Origin: Owenia fusiformis
Taxonomy: Eukaryota > Annelida > Polychaeta > Sabellida > Oweniidae
NCBI GenBank assembly: GCA_903813345.2
Contig: CAIIXF020000007.1
Location: 39,356,671-39,420,670 of the forward strand
Length of the DNA stretch: 64,000 nucleotides
Direction: 5' to 3'
Shown: positions 34,201 through 45,219 of the stretch, piece after piece
How positions within the stretch are numbered: the first letter of the stretch is position 1
Layout of the letters: every line of letters begins with the position of its first letter
Made by a program: the position numbers and the translations under genes
The notes under the pieces: generated by a model
The model's database searches: none
What the model was told of the DNA's origin: nothing
What the model saw: the letters and a program-made list of their open reading frames with translations, nothing else

Positions 34201-35617
34201 TTTACTTGATAGGTATGCAGCTATGAGTCAACTTTATTGAACAAGTATTCATATAACATGTTTTTAATATGAATGTAATTTTAAAAAATGCTGATTTAAT
34301 ACTTAATTGGATCTATGATTTACAGCTTTGATGCTGTTTAGTTCTGACTTGGTTCGAGTTTTTATCACATTTAATAACTTGCTAAAGTCCTCATTACATG
34401 TGGTTGAGTATAATGTACATACAGTAAATTAAGCCATGGAAATGTAATTATGTGTTTTGCATCTCTAAAATCAAATCTAAAAGTCATGAAAGTTTCACCA
34501 GGCTTCACCAATAATCTTCTAATCAGAATTGCCTCAAATCGCATTAGTGCCATTCAGAAAATTGTCCAAAAGTTTTTCCAAGTGCTCTACCAAGAGGTAC
34601 AATGCATTAAAATGCAAAATGTCACCACCTGTCATTTGTTAAAGACACCATGTCACAAATGTCGAGCGCTGAACGCCAACCGCCGCCCTCTTCAAAAAAG
34701 GTCGGACACTTTAACAATATATCTTATGATGTTGAAATGAAAACTGGTTGCCATTGGCAATCAGACTTTTATGAGTTCAGAAAATTATGTTTCACCATAT
34801 TGCATTGTCTAGCCTATGCTTTAACTTGTGTAGCCTATGCTTCAACTTTATGAATATCTTTCATTCTCCCCAAATTATTACTACAATCAACTGGCTACAT
34901 AATAACAAATTGTAACCAATAAGAGTCACCGAGAGCCTGGTTACAGTTTGCATACTTCGATTATAAACATGTATGACATGAGCAGATGTAAAACACACAA
35001 TGAATTTCGTATGGCCTATCAGCCTATGTAATAATCTACTCATTATCATGTTTTTATCCCTTGATCAGGTTACAACAAAGGCAAACAATAATACTGCAAT
35101 TAGTAAACTGTTCAATTATTTATTACAACATAAAATTGTTTTCAGCTTTTGACGGAATGACTTTCCAAAAAGGTAATAAAAGATAACATTACATGCCGAG
35201 TTACAAAGTAGAAAAAATCTTGCCATGAAAATAAGATAAAAGAATTGTTCATAATTTTTCTCATAAAAAACTATGTATATAAAAAATAGTCTGCTACAAA
35301 CGTTGAAGTTTTTTTTCCTCCTTGTTTTCTGGGCTGTTTTGGTCAATGTGGACCCTCGTTCGTTTAATAGAATTTATAAGTTTAACGTTAAGAATAATTA
35401 CTATTATCACTGGCCCACCAAATCTAAATATAAAATTTAATGTAGTCCCAAAGGAGAATTCATATGAAATGTCTGACTGATAGTTAGAGGTATAGGAATA
35501 CCATACTAAAACAGGAATATTGAAAATGATGGCTGCGCCGGTTATAGCGACTACAGCTACTCTCATTTGTTTAGTAGTTGCGATTCTATGGGCCTGTAGT
35601 GGTTTTGCAATGTGTAT

Positions 35618-35622
35618 ATATC
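35618..35622. repeat. ATATC target duplication, left
   Basis: ATATC precedes CACACTACCC here and follows GGGTAGTGTG at 38020-38024. Confidence 0.88.
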
Positions 35623-38019
35623 CACACTACCCTACCACGTGACCACGTTTAAAAGGGAAACAGGGTACAGCTAAGTTGCAAACGGAGGACGTGGGTTTAA
35701 TTCCATATTTCTGAACGTAAAATACACTTTACATTTATTTCTAGTGTTCTACCAGACATAGAATTGATTCATCAAGCAGTTTGTAGAATATTGTTGGCAA
35801 AAAAACACTATAGCCAAAGATAGATAATAGTGGGCGCAGTGAAGCAAACTCGAATGCAATACACGATACATTTCAGTAAATCTATCAACGTACGTGGAGC
35901 ATGTCAGTTTCACTTCGAAAATGTCACTTATTTTGACATTGATATGTAACAAAAAACACAGTTAAATGTTATTTAAACTGCGTGTCATCGTGTAAGTTAT
36001 ATGTGGATACGTTTTCTAGTGTGTTATTCATCTGTATTTTTGTGAATTAATTATTTTCTAAAATCTTAAGAGCAGCTACCATCCTAAATCATCTGACATT
36101 CAACATGTCATATAAGACTACATCGATCTGGTATTAGTTTTGAGAGTTAAAAATATGGGTTAAGCATAGTTATAGTACTATGAATCCACTTCCTAAAAAT
36201 ACACTAATTGTACAGCACTATGTCTAGTCAACATTCAAAATGGCAGGGGTAACGGTTATGCGATGAACACGATACAAAGATATGTCCACTCTACTATACC
36301 TTGAATTGGGTGTTCATGAGCAACCCATTTGGCTTATTAGTAATGATTGTGTTATTTGTTTTTATTTGTCTGTTCCTTATAAAGGTACTTTCAAAAGTAT
36401 ACTAAACAATACAATTGGACAAACAGAGTATCTTATGCATTTCTAGGGGTTAGGAATAGTAGAGTCGTGTCATATTCCGCATATCAAGTTATTTTGCAGT
36501 TTTAGGCAAACATTTCCATTTATAAAGCATTTGAAATATTCTAATGACGCCCCCTGTATGCATTCGTCGGGTGACAGGTCATCTCAACCCCAAGTCATCT
36601 CAACCCAGTCCAACTCAACCCCAAGTCAACTCAACCCCAAGTCAAGTCAACCCCAGTAAAACTCAACCCCAAGTCAACTCAACCCTGTAAAACTCAACCC
36701 CAGTAAAGCTCAACCCTATTCATTTGTGCAATGTCTAATTTAATTTTTTTATGATGAATAATTTAAGTCATTCATTTCTGAAAATCTAGCATTTCGCATG
36801 ATACTTTGAATAGAAAGTTGTGAAAGTATTAAAAAAAAAACGGTTAAGCTCAAGGATAATTCATCAAGTTTTCACTATTATTTAATTGAGACATCTTTTG
36901 AAATCAAATTTTAGATAATTTAGAAATAATAATAATGTAATATAACTATTTATTTATATAAACATGCATTAACAAAATCATTAACATTTAGTAATTATAG
37001 ACTGAAAGCATATAGGCGTAGCCAGGAGGGGTGCGCACACACAAAACAAATGCATTAGCAAGATTAATAAAATAACCCATATTTTAATCCCATTAGTACC
37101 ATGTTGACATTTTGGAGATGAACTCATTATTAACTATAATATAAAAAGGCAGTGGTCTAAGAATGGAAATCACAAACTGAATAATCAGAATTATTTTTAT
37201 GAAATAAACTTTCTTTTAAGTTTATCAATATATAGAAATATAGGGGTTGAGTTTTACTGGGGTTGAGTTTTACAGGGTTGAGTTGACTTTGGGTTAAGTT
37301 TTACTGGGGTTGACTTGACTTGGGGTTGAGTTGACTTGGGGTTGAGTTTTACTGGGTTGAGTTGACTTGGGGTTGAGATGACCAGGAAGCCATTCGTCGT
37401 GCATCAATGTACTCCAATGAACCGTATTATTCCTTCTATTACTCATTATATTCTGATTTTGAATGTCAAATACAGCTCCATGTACCACTGGATTAGGATA
37501 TCAAGCGCATTAGAAATAATGATTGGCACATGTACGTTGTTATTATACTCGTCTGAAAATAAAGATTAGATCAATAACATTGAGTGGTTCAGAAATATAC
37601 TATCACACTATTGTACAAAACATGAGTCTGGTATATTACTGACTATCTCAGGATTGTTTTTTGTGTAAAACAAGCGAATCGTTCTGTATAATCAGTTTAC
37701 TTTCTCGCTCCCTGTACTATTGAACAATTTACATCCCTTGTACCCTGTATTGATCAACTTTTGCAACTGTGTACCGTGTATTATGATATATAAAATATCT
37801 TAAAATTTAAAACGATATTATTTACATTCTTTCTTTAACCATCATATAACTTGGAACATGGACTTCACTATTGCACCACTGAAGTTCAGCGAATAGCAAT
37901 ATTGACTTACTCCGAGCACCAAACGTATTAACCTTTTGAATAAGCAGTCGATATACTCAAAAGCGACCTGGTTGAAAGCCAAAAAATTCGCGCATGCGCG
38001 ATCGAGGTAGGGTAGTGTG
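35623..38019. mobile_element. CAC...GTG element inserted in the GPCR coding sequence
   Basis: 2,397 bp with 14-bp perfect inverted ends CACACTACCCTACC and exact ATATC duplications that are GPCR codons. It is not a foldback: inverted similarity stops after about 16 bases. No transposase is visible; open frames 35749-35952 (-) and 37378-37569 (+) are unrecognised. It therefore looks non-autonomous. A second element (36570-37390) is nested inside. CAC ends with a 5-bp duplication match the Transib/RAG-like superfamily. Confidence 0.87.
36570..37390. mobile_element. Nested element with 9-bp duplication and CTCAACCCC-rich inverted arms
   Basis: Exact 9-bp direct repeats CATTCGTCG lie at 36561-36569 and 37391-37399. 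Inside, inverted arms of about 140 bp start near GGTCATCTCAACCCCAAGTC. Each arm is itself built of short repeats (CAAGTCAACTCAACCC, CAGTAAAACTCAACCC). A 9-bp duplication is typical of Mutator-like elements. The outermost 7 bases differ between ends. The centre is AT-rich and non-coding. Confidence 0.78.
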
Positions 38020-38355
38020 ATATCTGTCCACTGTAACCAAGGCAATCACCCATGTTGTCAATGTCGACGCTGAATGGTGTGCGTATTCCAGTATCCAATA
38101 TACGTCATAATAAGCGTCAGCCAAATCCCAAAGTTTGGTCGTAAATCCATCATCTGGGAAAAGACCAATGTAAGATACAAGGAAGAAAGTGTCTGTGATC
38201 GCTAATGTTTTCAGCAAAAATACACGTGTGCTCTTTTCTTGTTCTTGGATGAGTACAATGAATGATAGAACATTTCCTAGCACTCCAAAAGTTATAATGC
38301 CTATTGAAATTGTCAAGTAAACGATGCCAATTTCTTCAATTGCAGTATAATTCAT

Positions 38356-39339
38356 ATCATTACATTAGAAGTTTAACATATGACGAATATTTATCTCGAC
38401 TGGCATTAGAAGGCTATACATTCGATAGTGTTATCTTGTTCCTATGCCAGGAAATCCAATGACCCGTGTTTATTTATTTCGTGTTTTTTATCTCCACACT
38501 ACATCCAACGAATCATTTTCATCCATAGCATATTTCACCTGGTTCGTCACATCCCAATGGTTCCCCAAATTCAAATGGTTCTTCACATCCAAATGGCTCT
38601 TTCGTCCCAAAAGTTCTTGCATGTATATCTAATTCAATGCAGCTCAAATCCTAACTCTGCTTCTTATTTTGTTTTATAATTTTACGTTTGTTGCACTTAA
38701 TTAGCGAACACAGTTTTATTTCCCAAATGAATAATAAAGGCCTCGTAAAATACGAGTTCGAAAAATATTTAATTTCCTTGGATAATAAATGTTTTTGTTT
38801 GTATCATTGATCTCTTGGAGATTGGAACGATGTTTTCTCTAGAGCATTGGCAGATTGTAGTACATTTAAGCAATAATGTGGAACGAGTATGACGTCATCC
38901 TTAAACAGCGTGACACATTTCGCATGACAAAAACCGAAAAAACGTGGCAAATGTATTACTTTGCTTGTCAATTAGCCCTAGAGTTCCTAATTTTTTCGAT
39001 AACTTTTGAAGTATGCATTAATTTAGAGTGCTTTATATGTAGCTGCTCCTAGGGGTATAGGAATAATTTCCTACAAAAATCATACATGGGGACCTACTAA
39101 TTACCTTTTTATCACACCATCTGTGGGATATAGTCGTCACAGTCGTCGTGATCGTGGTCGTGATCGTTATCGTTATCGCTTTTTAGTCATCGCCATTTTA
39201 GGAAAACCGCTTTTCAGATTGTCTCCAGATTCGAACACGTGATAGAGGATATCAAGTTCTAGAGCTGATTAACATCTTGGCAGCAATTTTTTCTGGCACT
39301 CATTTTGAAAGTTTTTTGAAGGTGTGCACGTTCACGTCA
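38356..39339. other. 5' flank of the GPCR; no recognisable feature
   Basis: AT-rich. A short TCGT/CGTT-rich run lies at 39128-39175 (GTCGTGATCGTGGTCGTGATCG). The open frames near 38428-38679 have no recognisable product. Confidence 0.5.
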
Positions 39340-39730
39340 TGTGCCTTTGCAGACCTGCCAACCTTCCGTTGGGAATCTCCCGTAAAATTTTTGTTTTCCA
39401 TAAAAATAACAAACTCCCGTACTGTTTTCTCCCGTTAAAACCCCCGGCCCGTTTATTCCTGTATCGTTTTTCTACCACAATCTCCCGTAATTTATTTTTT
39501 CTAATCTCGTTTTTTCCTTTGAAAATGGCCCCGTTAATTCCTGTATCGTTTTTCTACCAAAATCTACCGTAATTTATTTTTTTCTGAACTCGTTTTTCCT
39601 GTGAAAATGGCCGTAAAACCTCACGAATTTTTACTGAATTCTTCCGTATTCTTGGTAAAGCTCCCATAAAATATTCAGTTTTTTTTGCTGTCGAAATCTT
39701 CCGTATATTTAAAATCAATTTGTCTAATTT
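39340..39730. repeat. Degenerate CTCCCGTAAAA repeat block
   Basis: Imperfect repeats around TCTCCCGTAAAATTTTTG and a roughly 70-bp sub-repeat, CTGTATCGTTTTTCTACCA...AATTTATTTTTTTCT, seen twice (39461-39530 and 39541-39600). Open frames here are repeat translations. Confidence 0.65.
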
Positions 39731-39914
39731 CTGACCTTGATTATTCATCCCATGCAGACAGATCGTCTAAAATTGCATTCGTATGATGCAAGACTCGACA
39801 TTCAACGGGAAAAGTGATTGAAATTATGATGTAAAGATAAAACCGCAACGAGATATTTGTAGAATTCTTTGAAAAACTATTAAGAAATATATATCACATG
39901 TCGAATTTTTCAGT

Positions 39915-40158
39915 TTTTTCAAAACAAACCGCAAAAACTTCCTTTTGAAAAAATCAACCGTATTAACTAGTTTTTTTCAAAAGTCGACTGTAAAAACTCC
40001 TGTTTTTCAGAAATCTACCGTAAAAAAAGTCAATTTTTTGAAAATCTACCGTAAAAACTCCCGTTTTTCAGAACCTACCGCAAAAACTCCAGTTTTTGAA
40101 AAATCTACCGCACCAACTCCTGTTTTTTTAAATCTACCTCAAAAACTCCCATTTTCTC
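39915..40158. repeat. About 36-bp tandem array, target of the L2-like insertion
   Basis: Six to seven units of consensus AAATCTACCGTAAAAACTCC + xGTTTTTCAG. The array is cut at 40173 by the retrotransposon. Confidence 0.8.
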
Positions 40159-40173
40159 AAAAATCTAAAAGGC
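40159..40173. repeat. 15-bp target duplication, left
   Basis: AAAAATCTAAAAGGC, repeated exactly at 44429-44443 directly after the element's 3' end. Confidence 0.9.
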
Positions 40174-40197
40174 GATGTGCATCCTAACCCCGGACCA
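40171..40197 (+). other. 2A-like motif GDVHPNPGP at the truncated 5' end
   Basis: Codes for GDVHPNPGP. The canonical ribosome-skipping 2A core is D-V/I-E-x-N-P-G-P; here H stands in place of E, a variant seen in retrotransposon 2A sequences. Only the D-to-P part is element-derived. The Gly codon GGC belongs to the target duplication, and the upstream residues that 2A needs were lost with the truncation, so skipping activity is unlikely here. Confidence 0.75.
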
Positions 40198-41746
40198 GAT
40201 AGTGTACATTTGTCATGTCTTTTTTCTAATATTAATAGTATCACTGCGGATAGTGGGGCAAGATTTGAATCACTGAAAATTAGAGTTAAAGAAGTTAATC
40301 CCTCAATTATCAGTCTCTGTGAGACTGGTGCTCTATCCAAAGATGACATTGCCAATGGTAATTTTGACATAAAACATTATAGGACTTTATACTCTGAGTT
40401 AGGAAGAGGCCTTCTTATTTATATACATGACCAGATTGCTTTTAAGTCAATTGACTCAGATTTTTACATTGAAGGCTTAGATTGTCTTTTTGCTGAATTA
40501 ATAATAAATCAAAAGAAAATTTTATTTGGAGCCTGTTACAGGTCTCCAAGTATGAATGCTAACGAAACCCGTGAATACTTTTCTCTTTTTAAGCAACAGC
40601 TTCATAAGATTAATAATAATGTTCCAACTTTTGACCATGTTATGATCATGGGTGACCTAAATGCTAAAAATTCTATTTGGTATGATAACAATGATGGCAA
40701 CTTAGGTGGTGATAAACTTTTAGAATCTATTGATGAGTCTAATTATGTACAATTAATAAATAAACCCACAAGAATTACAAGGCATTCAAAGTCATGCATC
40801 GATCATATTATTACAGAATCACCTGATATTTTTAATTCCTGGACAATAACTGACCCAATTGGAAGGACTGATCACAGTACTATTATAACTCAAATTAATC
40901 TTAAAGTTCAAAAGAAAAAATCAGTGAGAAAAACATTATGGAAATATAAAGAAACCAATCTTGTAAGCTTAAATAACTCAATACGTAATGAAAACTGGAA
41001 TCAAATTATTAATAATGGCATTGATATGAATAAAATTACAATAGACTTTGTCCAGAAATTAACAACTATTTACAAAACTAATATCCCAAACAAAATCATT
41101 ACTATCAGGGCAAATGATCAACCGTGGTTTAATGACAAACTTAAGTTAGAAATTAAAAAGAAAAGACAATACTACAATCAAATGATAAAAAATCCAAGTG
41201 ATGAAAATAGAATAAAATATGACCAACAAGCATTACAATTAACAACTTTAATCAAAGAAGCTAAGTGTCAAAACGAAATAAATACTTTGGAATCAATGAA
41301 GACTTTGAGCAAAAATGATAAGAACTATTGGAAAATAATTAAATCTTTTCTCGGTAATAAGCATGTTAAATCTGATATCCCATCAATTATAGATGAAAAT
41401 TCAAATCACCCACTCACTAGGAACTTAGATAAAGCTAATGCATTTTTGACTTTTTTTGCAAATAAGAATCATCTAGACGAAAATGACAATCACTTTTTGC
41501 CAGACTTTCCAATGAGAACAAACTCACTGCTGATTTCAGCTAAAACTGATCAGTTTGAAGTTATGAAGTTAATTTTGACTCTTGACCCTTCCAAAGCTTG
41601 TGGCCCAGATGAGATAACAAATAAAATGTTAAATTTAACTGCACACTCACTTTCTAAACCACTATCTGAACTTTTCAACAAACTAATGTCCAAGAATATT
41701 TTTCCTGATACTTGGAAAATTGGCAGTGTATGTCCTATTTTTAAAA
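40174..41746 (+). pseudogene. APE endonuclease and start of RT (first duplication copy)
   Basis: Endonuclease motifs appear in order: a SNINSI strand, ISLCETG (catalytic Glu) near 40310, GACYRSP near 40530, MGDLNAK (Asp and Asn) near 40650, SCIDHIIT near 40795 and RTDHSTI (Asp-His) near 40865. These nick target DNA to prime reverse transcription. A basic linker (KKKRQYYNQMIK) and the first RT motif (SKACGPDEITNKML) follow. The frame then runs into the duplicated block and stops at 41775. There is no methionine start in the element part. Confidence 0.9.
40996..41746 (+). repeat. Internal direct duplication, copy 1
   Basis: 751 bp, from TGGAATCAAATTATTAATAA to CTATTTTTAAAA. It recurs at 41759-42509 with no differences that I noticed. 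Twelve bases (TGGAAAAACTAT) lie between the copies. The offset of 763 is not a multiple of three, so translation is thrown out of frame. Confidence 0.92.
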
Positions 41747-41758
41747 TGGAAAAACTAT

Positions 41759-42509
41759 TGGAATCAAATTATTAATAATGGCATTGATATGAATAAAATT
41801 ACAATAGACTTTGTCCAGAAATTAACAACTATTTACAAAACTAATATCCCAAACAAAATCATTACTATCAGGGCAAATGATCAACCGTGGTTTAATGACA
41901 AACTTAAGTTAGAAATTAAAAAGAAAAGACAATACTACAATCAAATGATAAAAAATCCAAGTGATGAAAATAGAATAAAATATGACCAACAAGCATTACA
42001 ATTAACAACTTTAATCAAAGAAGCTAAGTGTCAAAACGAAATAAATACTTTGGAATCAATGAAGACTTTGAGCAAAAATGATAAGAACTATTGGAAAATA
42101 ATTAAATCTTTTCTCGGTAATAAGCATGTTAAATCTGATATCCCATCAATTATAGATGAAAATTCAAATCACCCACTCACTAGGAACTTAGATAAAGCTA
42201 ATGCATTTTTGACTTTTTTTGCAAATAAGAATCATCTAGACGAAAATGACAATCACTTTTTGCCAGACTTTCCAATGAGAACAAACTCACTGCTGATTTC
42301 AGCTAAAACTGATCAGTTTGAAGTTATGAAGTTAATTTTGACTCTTGACCCTTCCAAAGCTTGTGGCCCAGATGAGATAACAAATAAAATGTTAAATTTA
42401 ACTGCACACTCACTTTCTAAACCACTATCTGAACTTTTCAACAAACTAATGTCCAAGAATATTTTTCCTGATACTTGGAAAATTGGCAGTGTATGTCCTA
42501 TTTTTAAAA
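41759..42509 (+). repeat. Internal direct duplication, copy 2
   Basis: Second copy of the 751-bp block. It is contiguous with the rest of the RT coding sequence downstream, so this copy keeps the original downstream context and copy 1 the original upstream context. Confidence 0.92.
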
Positions 42510-44209
42510 AACAGGACAAATCCAAGATTAGTAACTACAGACCCATAACATTACTCAATACATTATCAAAATTGTTTGAGAAAATTATAGCTGACCGAAT
42601 CAAAAAACACTTAATTTCAAATGATCTTTTGTTCAAGTATCAGTCTGGCTTTCTACCAGGCCATAGCACTCATTCTCAGCTAATGGCAATTGAACATTTT
42701 TTACTTACCAATTTTGACCAAGGCAAAGCCTCTAAAACCATTTTTCTTGACATTGCAGCTGCTTTTGACCGTGTTCCGCATAACTTACTTCTACACAAAC
42801 TAAGGGCCTACAGTATTCATGGACAACTTCTAAATTTATTAAAATCATATCTGACAAATAGGCGGTTTTTTGTAAACATTGCTGGTGAGTCATCAGTAAC
42901 AACTGAAGCAGGCTTCCTAAACTGTGGCGTGCCACAGGGATCAATTTTAGGCCCACTTCTATTTATTTTATACATTAATGACCTTCCTGATAATGTAAAC
43001 TCCAAATGCTATATCTATGCAGATGACACATCTCTTCATTTTATTTTTGACCCCAAAAAGCCCCAAGAAATCGATGAACTAGTTAAATCTGATCTAACTG
43101 AGATAGAAAATTGGTCCAAATTGTGGAAATTACAATTTAAACCAGAAAAGAGCTGTGAAGTTATTTTCCATGGAGTTAGAGCAAATCCTGAAAATGTAAG
43201 CAAATCCTTTCTAAGTGACTCTGAAATTGAAAGAACAAATGTACATAAACACCTTGGATATACTTTTGATCATAATCTGACCAATCAAAACCATATTGAA
43301 GAAATATATAATAAAGTTAGGAAAATGATTAATCCTCTGAAGAACCTTAAAACAAAGTTAAACTCAAGAGATCTGGAAACGCTTTTCAACTCATTTATAA
43401 GACCTCATTTTGATTATGGTACTGCTATTTTTAACACTGCATCAAAATATCTTCTAAATAGACTTGATCAAATTTATTATCAGGCTGCTCTTTTGTGCTC
43501 TGGTTGTCTTCATGGCAGTAATACTGATAAAGTTTTGAATCTCCTTCAATGGCCTTCTCTAGACACAAGAAGAAAAATGCAAATTAACAACTTTATGTTT
43601 AAAGTTGTAAATGGTCCAAATCCACTCTTTTTAGATGAAATTTTTGATAAATTCAAAAATCAGGGAACACGCAATCTGCGTGATAGATCTGACTTTAATT
43701 TACCAACCAGGTGTTCAAAGAGGTTCTTGAATTCATCAGTTCCATCAGCAATATCAAACTGGTCACGACTACCAAAACGATTACGTAATTTGAAAACTCT
43801 CCAATCCTTTAAAAAACACCAAAAGATTTTGTTTAAAAACCAAGAAAGTTTTATTAGCACCTCCAAACTCAATCTAAAAAGATCTCATGAAATTTTGATT
43901 AACCAATTTAGAGCTGATCTTCTTTTCAAAGCCCAACTTTATGCTCACAACTTTACTTATGTTGAGAATCCAAACTGTAAATGTGGAGCCCCCCAGACAG
44001 AAAAACACTTCTTCCTTCAGTGTCCCCTTATTAAAGAAAAGATAACAAAATTAAAAACTGATATTATTAATATAACTGGACTATCAGATAAACATTTAAC
44101 TCAGAATGATCTCCTTTACTTAATGAAACATGGCTCTGACAATATTTCCCTTGATCTAAATTCACATCTCCAAACCTCAATCGCTGAATTCATTGAAATG
44201 AACCTATAA
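41759..44209 (+). pseudogene. L2/CR1-like reverse transcriptase and C-terminus (from second duplication copy)
   Basis: An open frame of about 820 residues. It has the duplicated linker, motif 1 (SKACGPDEITNKML), PIFKKQDKSKISNYRPITLL, SGFLPGHSTHSQL, motif A (FLDIAAAFDRVPHNLL), motif B (CGVPQGSILGPLLFILYIND), YADDTSLHF (catalytic Asp pair at 43016-43027), a thumb with HKHLGYTFDHNL, and NSFIRPHFDYG. The C-terminal C-x-C-x7-H-x4-C motif (CKCGAPQTEKHFFLQC) lies near 43975-44025. The frame is intact to the TAA at 44209. It cannot be joined to the endonuclease because of the duplication frameshift. Confidence 0.92.
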
Positions 44210-44428
44210 CGTTTTCCCCTCCCTACATACTATTTATACTATACTTTATTTTATATTATCCACACTTAATATTTCCACCCCATGGCCAACCACAAGTGCA
44301 GAGTGAACCCCTTGACCTAATCATAATTTTGTATTTTGTGCTATTAATGTACCCTTCTATAATGCCTTCGGGCGACTGAAGGGATTTATATTATGATATT
44401 TTTATGAAGCAATAAATATTTCTTAATA

Positions 44429-44443
44429 AAAAATCTAAAAGGC
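44429..44443. repeat. 15-bp target duplication, right
   Basis: Exact copy of 40159-40173. Confidence 0.9.
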
Positions 44444-45219
44444 AATTAGGCAATATCAATCATTATGTAAATCAACAATCCTGAACTGAGATATATGGTC
44501 ACGTTTTGCTAGGGGCTTTGTAGCCCCCCCCCCCCCCCTTAGAAACTCCCGGGAGTGCAATTAGCTCGGGAACTAGCATTGTAGCTCAGCAATCCCTAAT
44601 GAAATCACTTGTTTATTAATTCTTATTAATTACTAGATCCCTCCAATTGCTGATGTTTTGTGGTGGAAGGTGTGTTTCACTCATTGTTATGTCACCCTAT
44701 ACAAACGGAGCTTGTGAGAAATATTGGGTGCGGCATCAGGGCATGAATGAGCGAATGCTGCGGATTAATGCATTATTAATGAACAGGAAATGACAATAAC
44801 ACGATTCTCATCAAGCTTGACGATTTTTTGTACACAAAGAACAAACATTTTTATATTCATGCTGATAATATTGAAGATATTACATGTAGATATCAGCAAA
44901 AAGAAAGAACACTACAATTACAATTCTGCAAAACTATCCCCATGATTTTTAAAATGGGAAGCTGGTATCCTATTATTGAAGAGAGCATCGGATATTGTGT
45001 CCTCTGGTTGCACAAATTTATTCGTAAAGTGGTGAATATATTCATTTCAATAATTGTAGAGGCAATGCGATATCATGATAGGGAAACCTTATACAGAGTG
45101 ATATTATAACTGGAAACCCTGCATTTTCCTCTTTTTGATTTTAACAAATTACCCCCTAATAATTGACACATTTGTACATTCAATGTCCTACCATCAAACC
45201 ATATTTCATGATCACCAGA
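44444..45219. other. No recognisable feature
   Basis: Contains a C-run (44525-44539). The open frame 44828-45109 (+) has no family resemblance that I can name. Confidence 0.5.

Larger units (their letters stand above)
35116..38355 (-). pseudogene. Rhodopsin-type peptide GPCR, split by a transposon and frameshifted
   Basis: The 5' part (38355-38020, minus strand) starts with a methionine and an NYT glycosylation sequon. It then encodes TM1 with the GN motif (GVLGNVLSFIVLI), TM2 (KTLAITDTFFLVSYIGLF) and TM3 ending in VTVDRY, the DRY motif that contacts G protein. There a 2,397-bp element (35623-38019) intervenes. On its far side the frame resumes exactly as IHIAKPLQAHRI (ICL2), TM4 (VAVVAITGAAIIFNIPVLVW), TM5 and a charged ICL3 ending EEKKLQRL at a stop (35294). 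A second frame (35346-35116) gives a TM7-like NSACNVIFYYLFGKSF, so a frameshift lies at the A-run near 35310; TM6 is poorly conserved. It is closest in style to FMRFamide-like receptors. Removing the insertion and one ATATC copy restores the frame across the first break. Confidence 0.85.
40174..44428 (+). mobile_element. L2/CR1-like non-LTR retrotransposon, 5'-truncated, internally duplicated
   Basis: A 4.25-kb insertion bounded by exact 15-bp target duplications. It encodes an APE-type endonuclease followed by reverse transcriptase and a C-terminal Cys/His motif. A short 3' untranslated region ends in GCAATAAATATTTCTTAATA. The 5' end is truncated within the coding sequence, at the Asp codon of a 2A-like DVHPNPGP motif. 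A 751-bp segment (40996-41746) is repeated directly at 41759-42509, which breaks the reading frame. APE plus RT plus a 2A-like motif is known from L2/CR1-group elements of marine deuterostomes; exact clade assignment is an inference. Confidence 0.92.

Noticed and set aside
44828-45109. 93-codon open frame
   Set aside because: No family resemblance and no supporting context.
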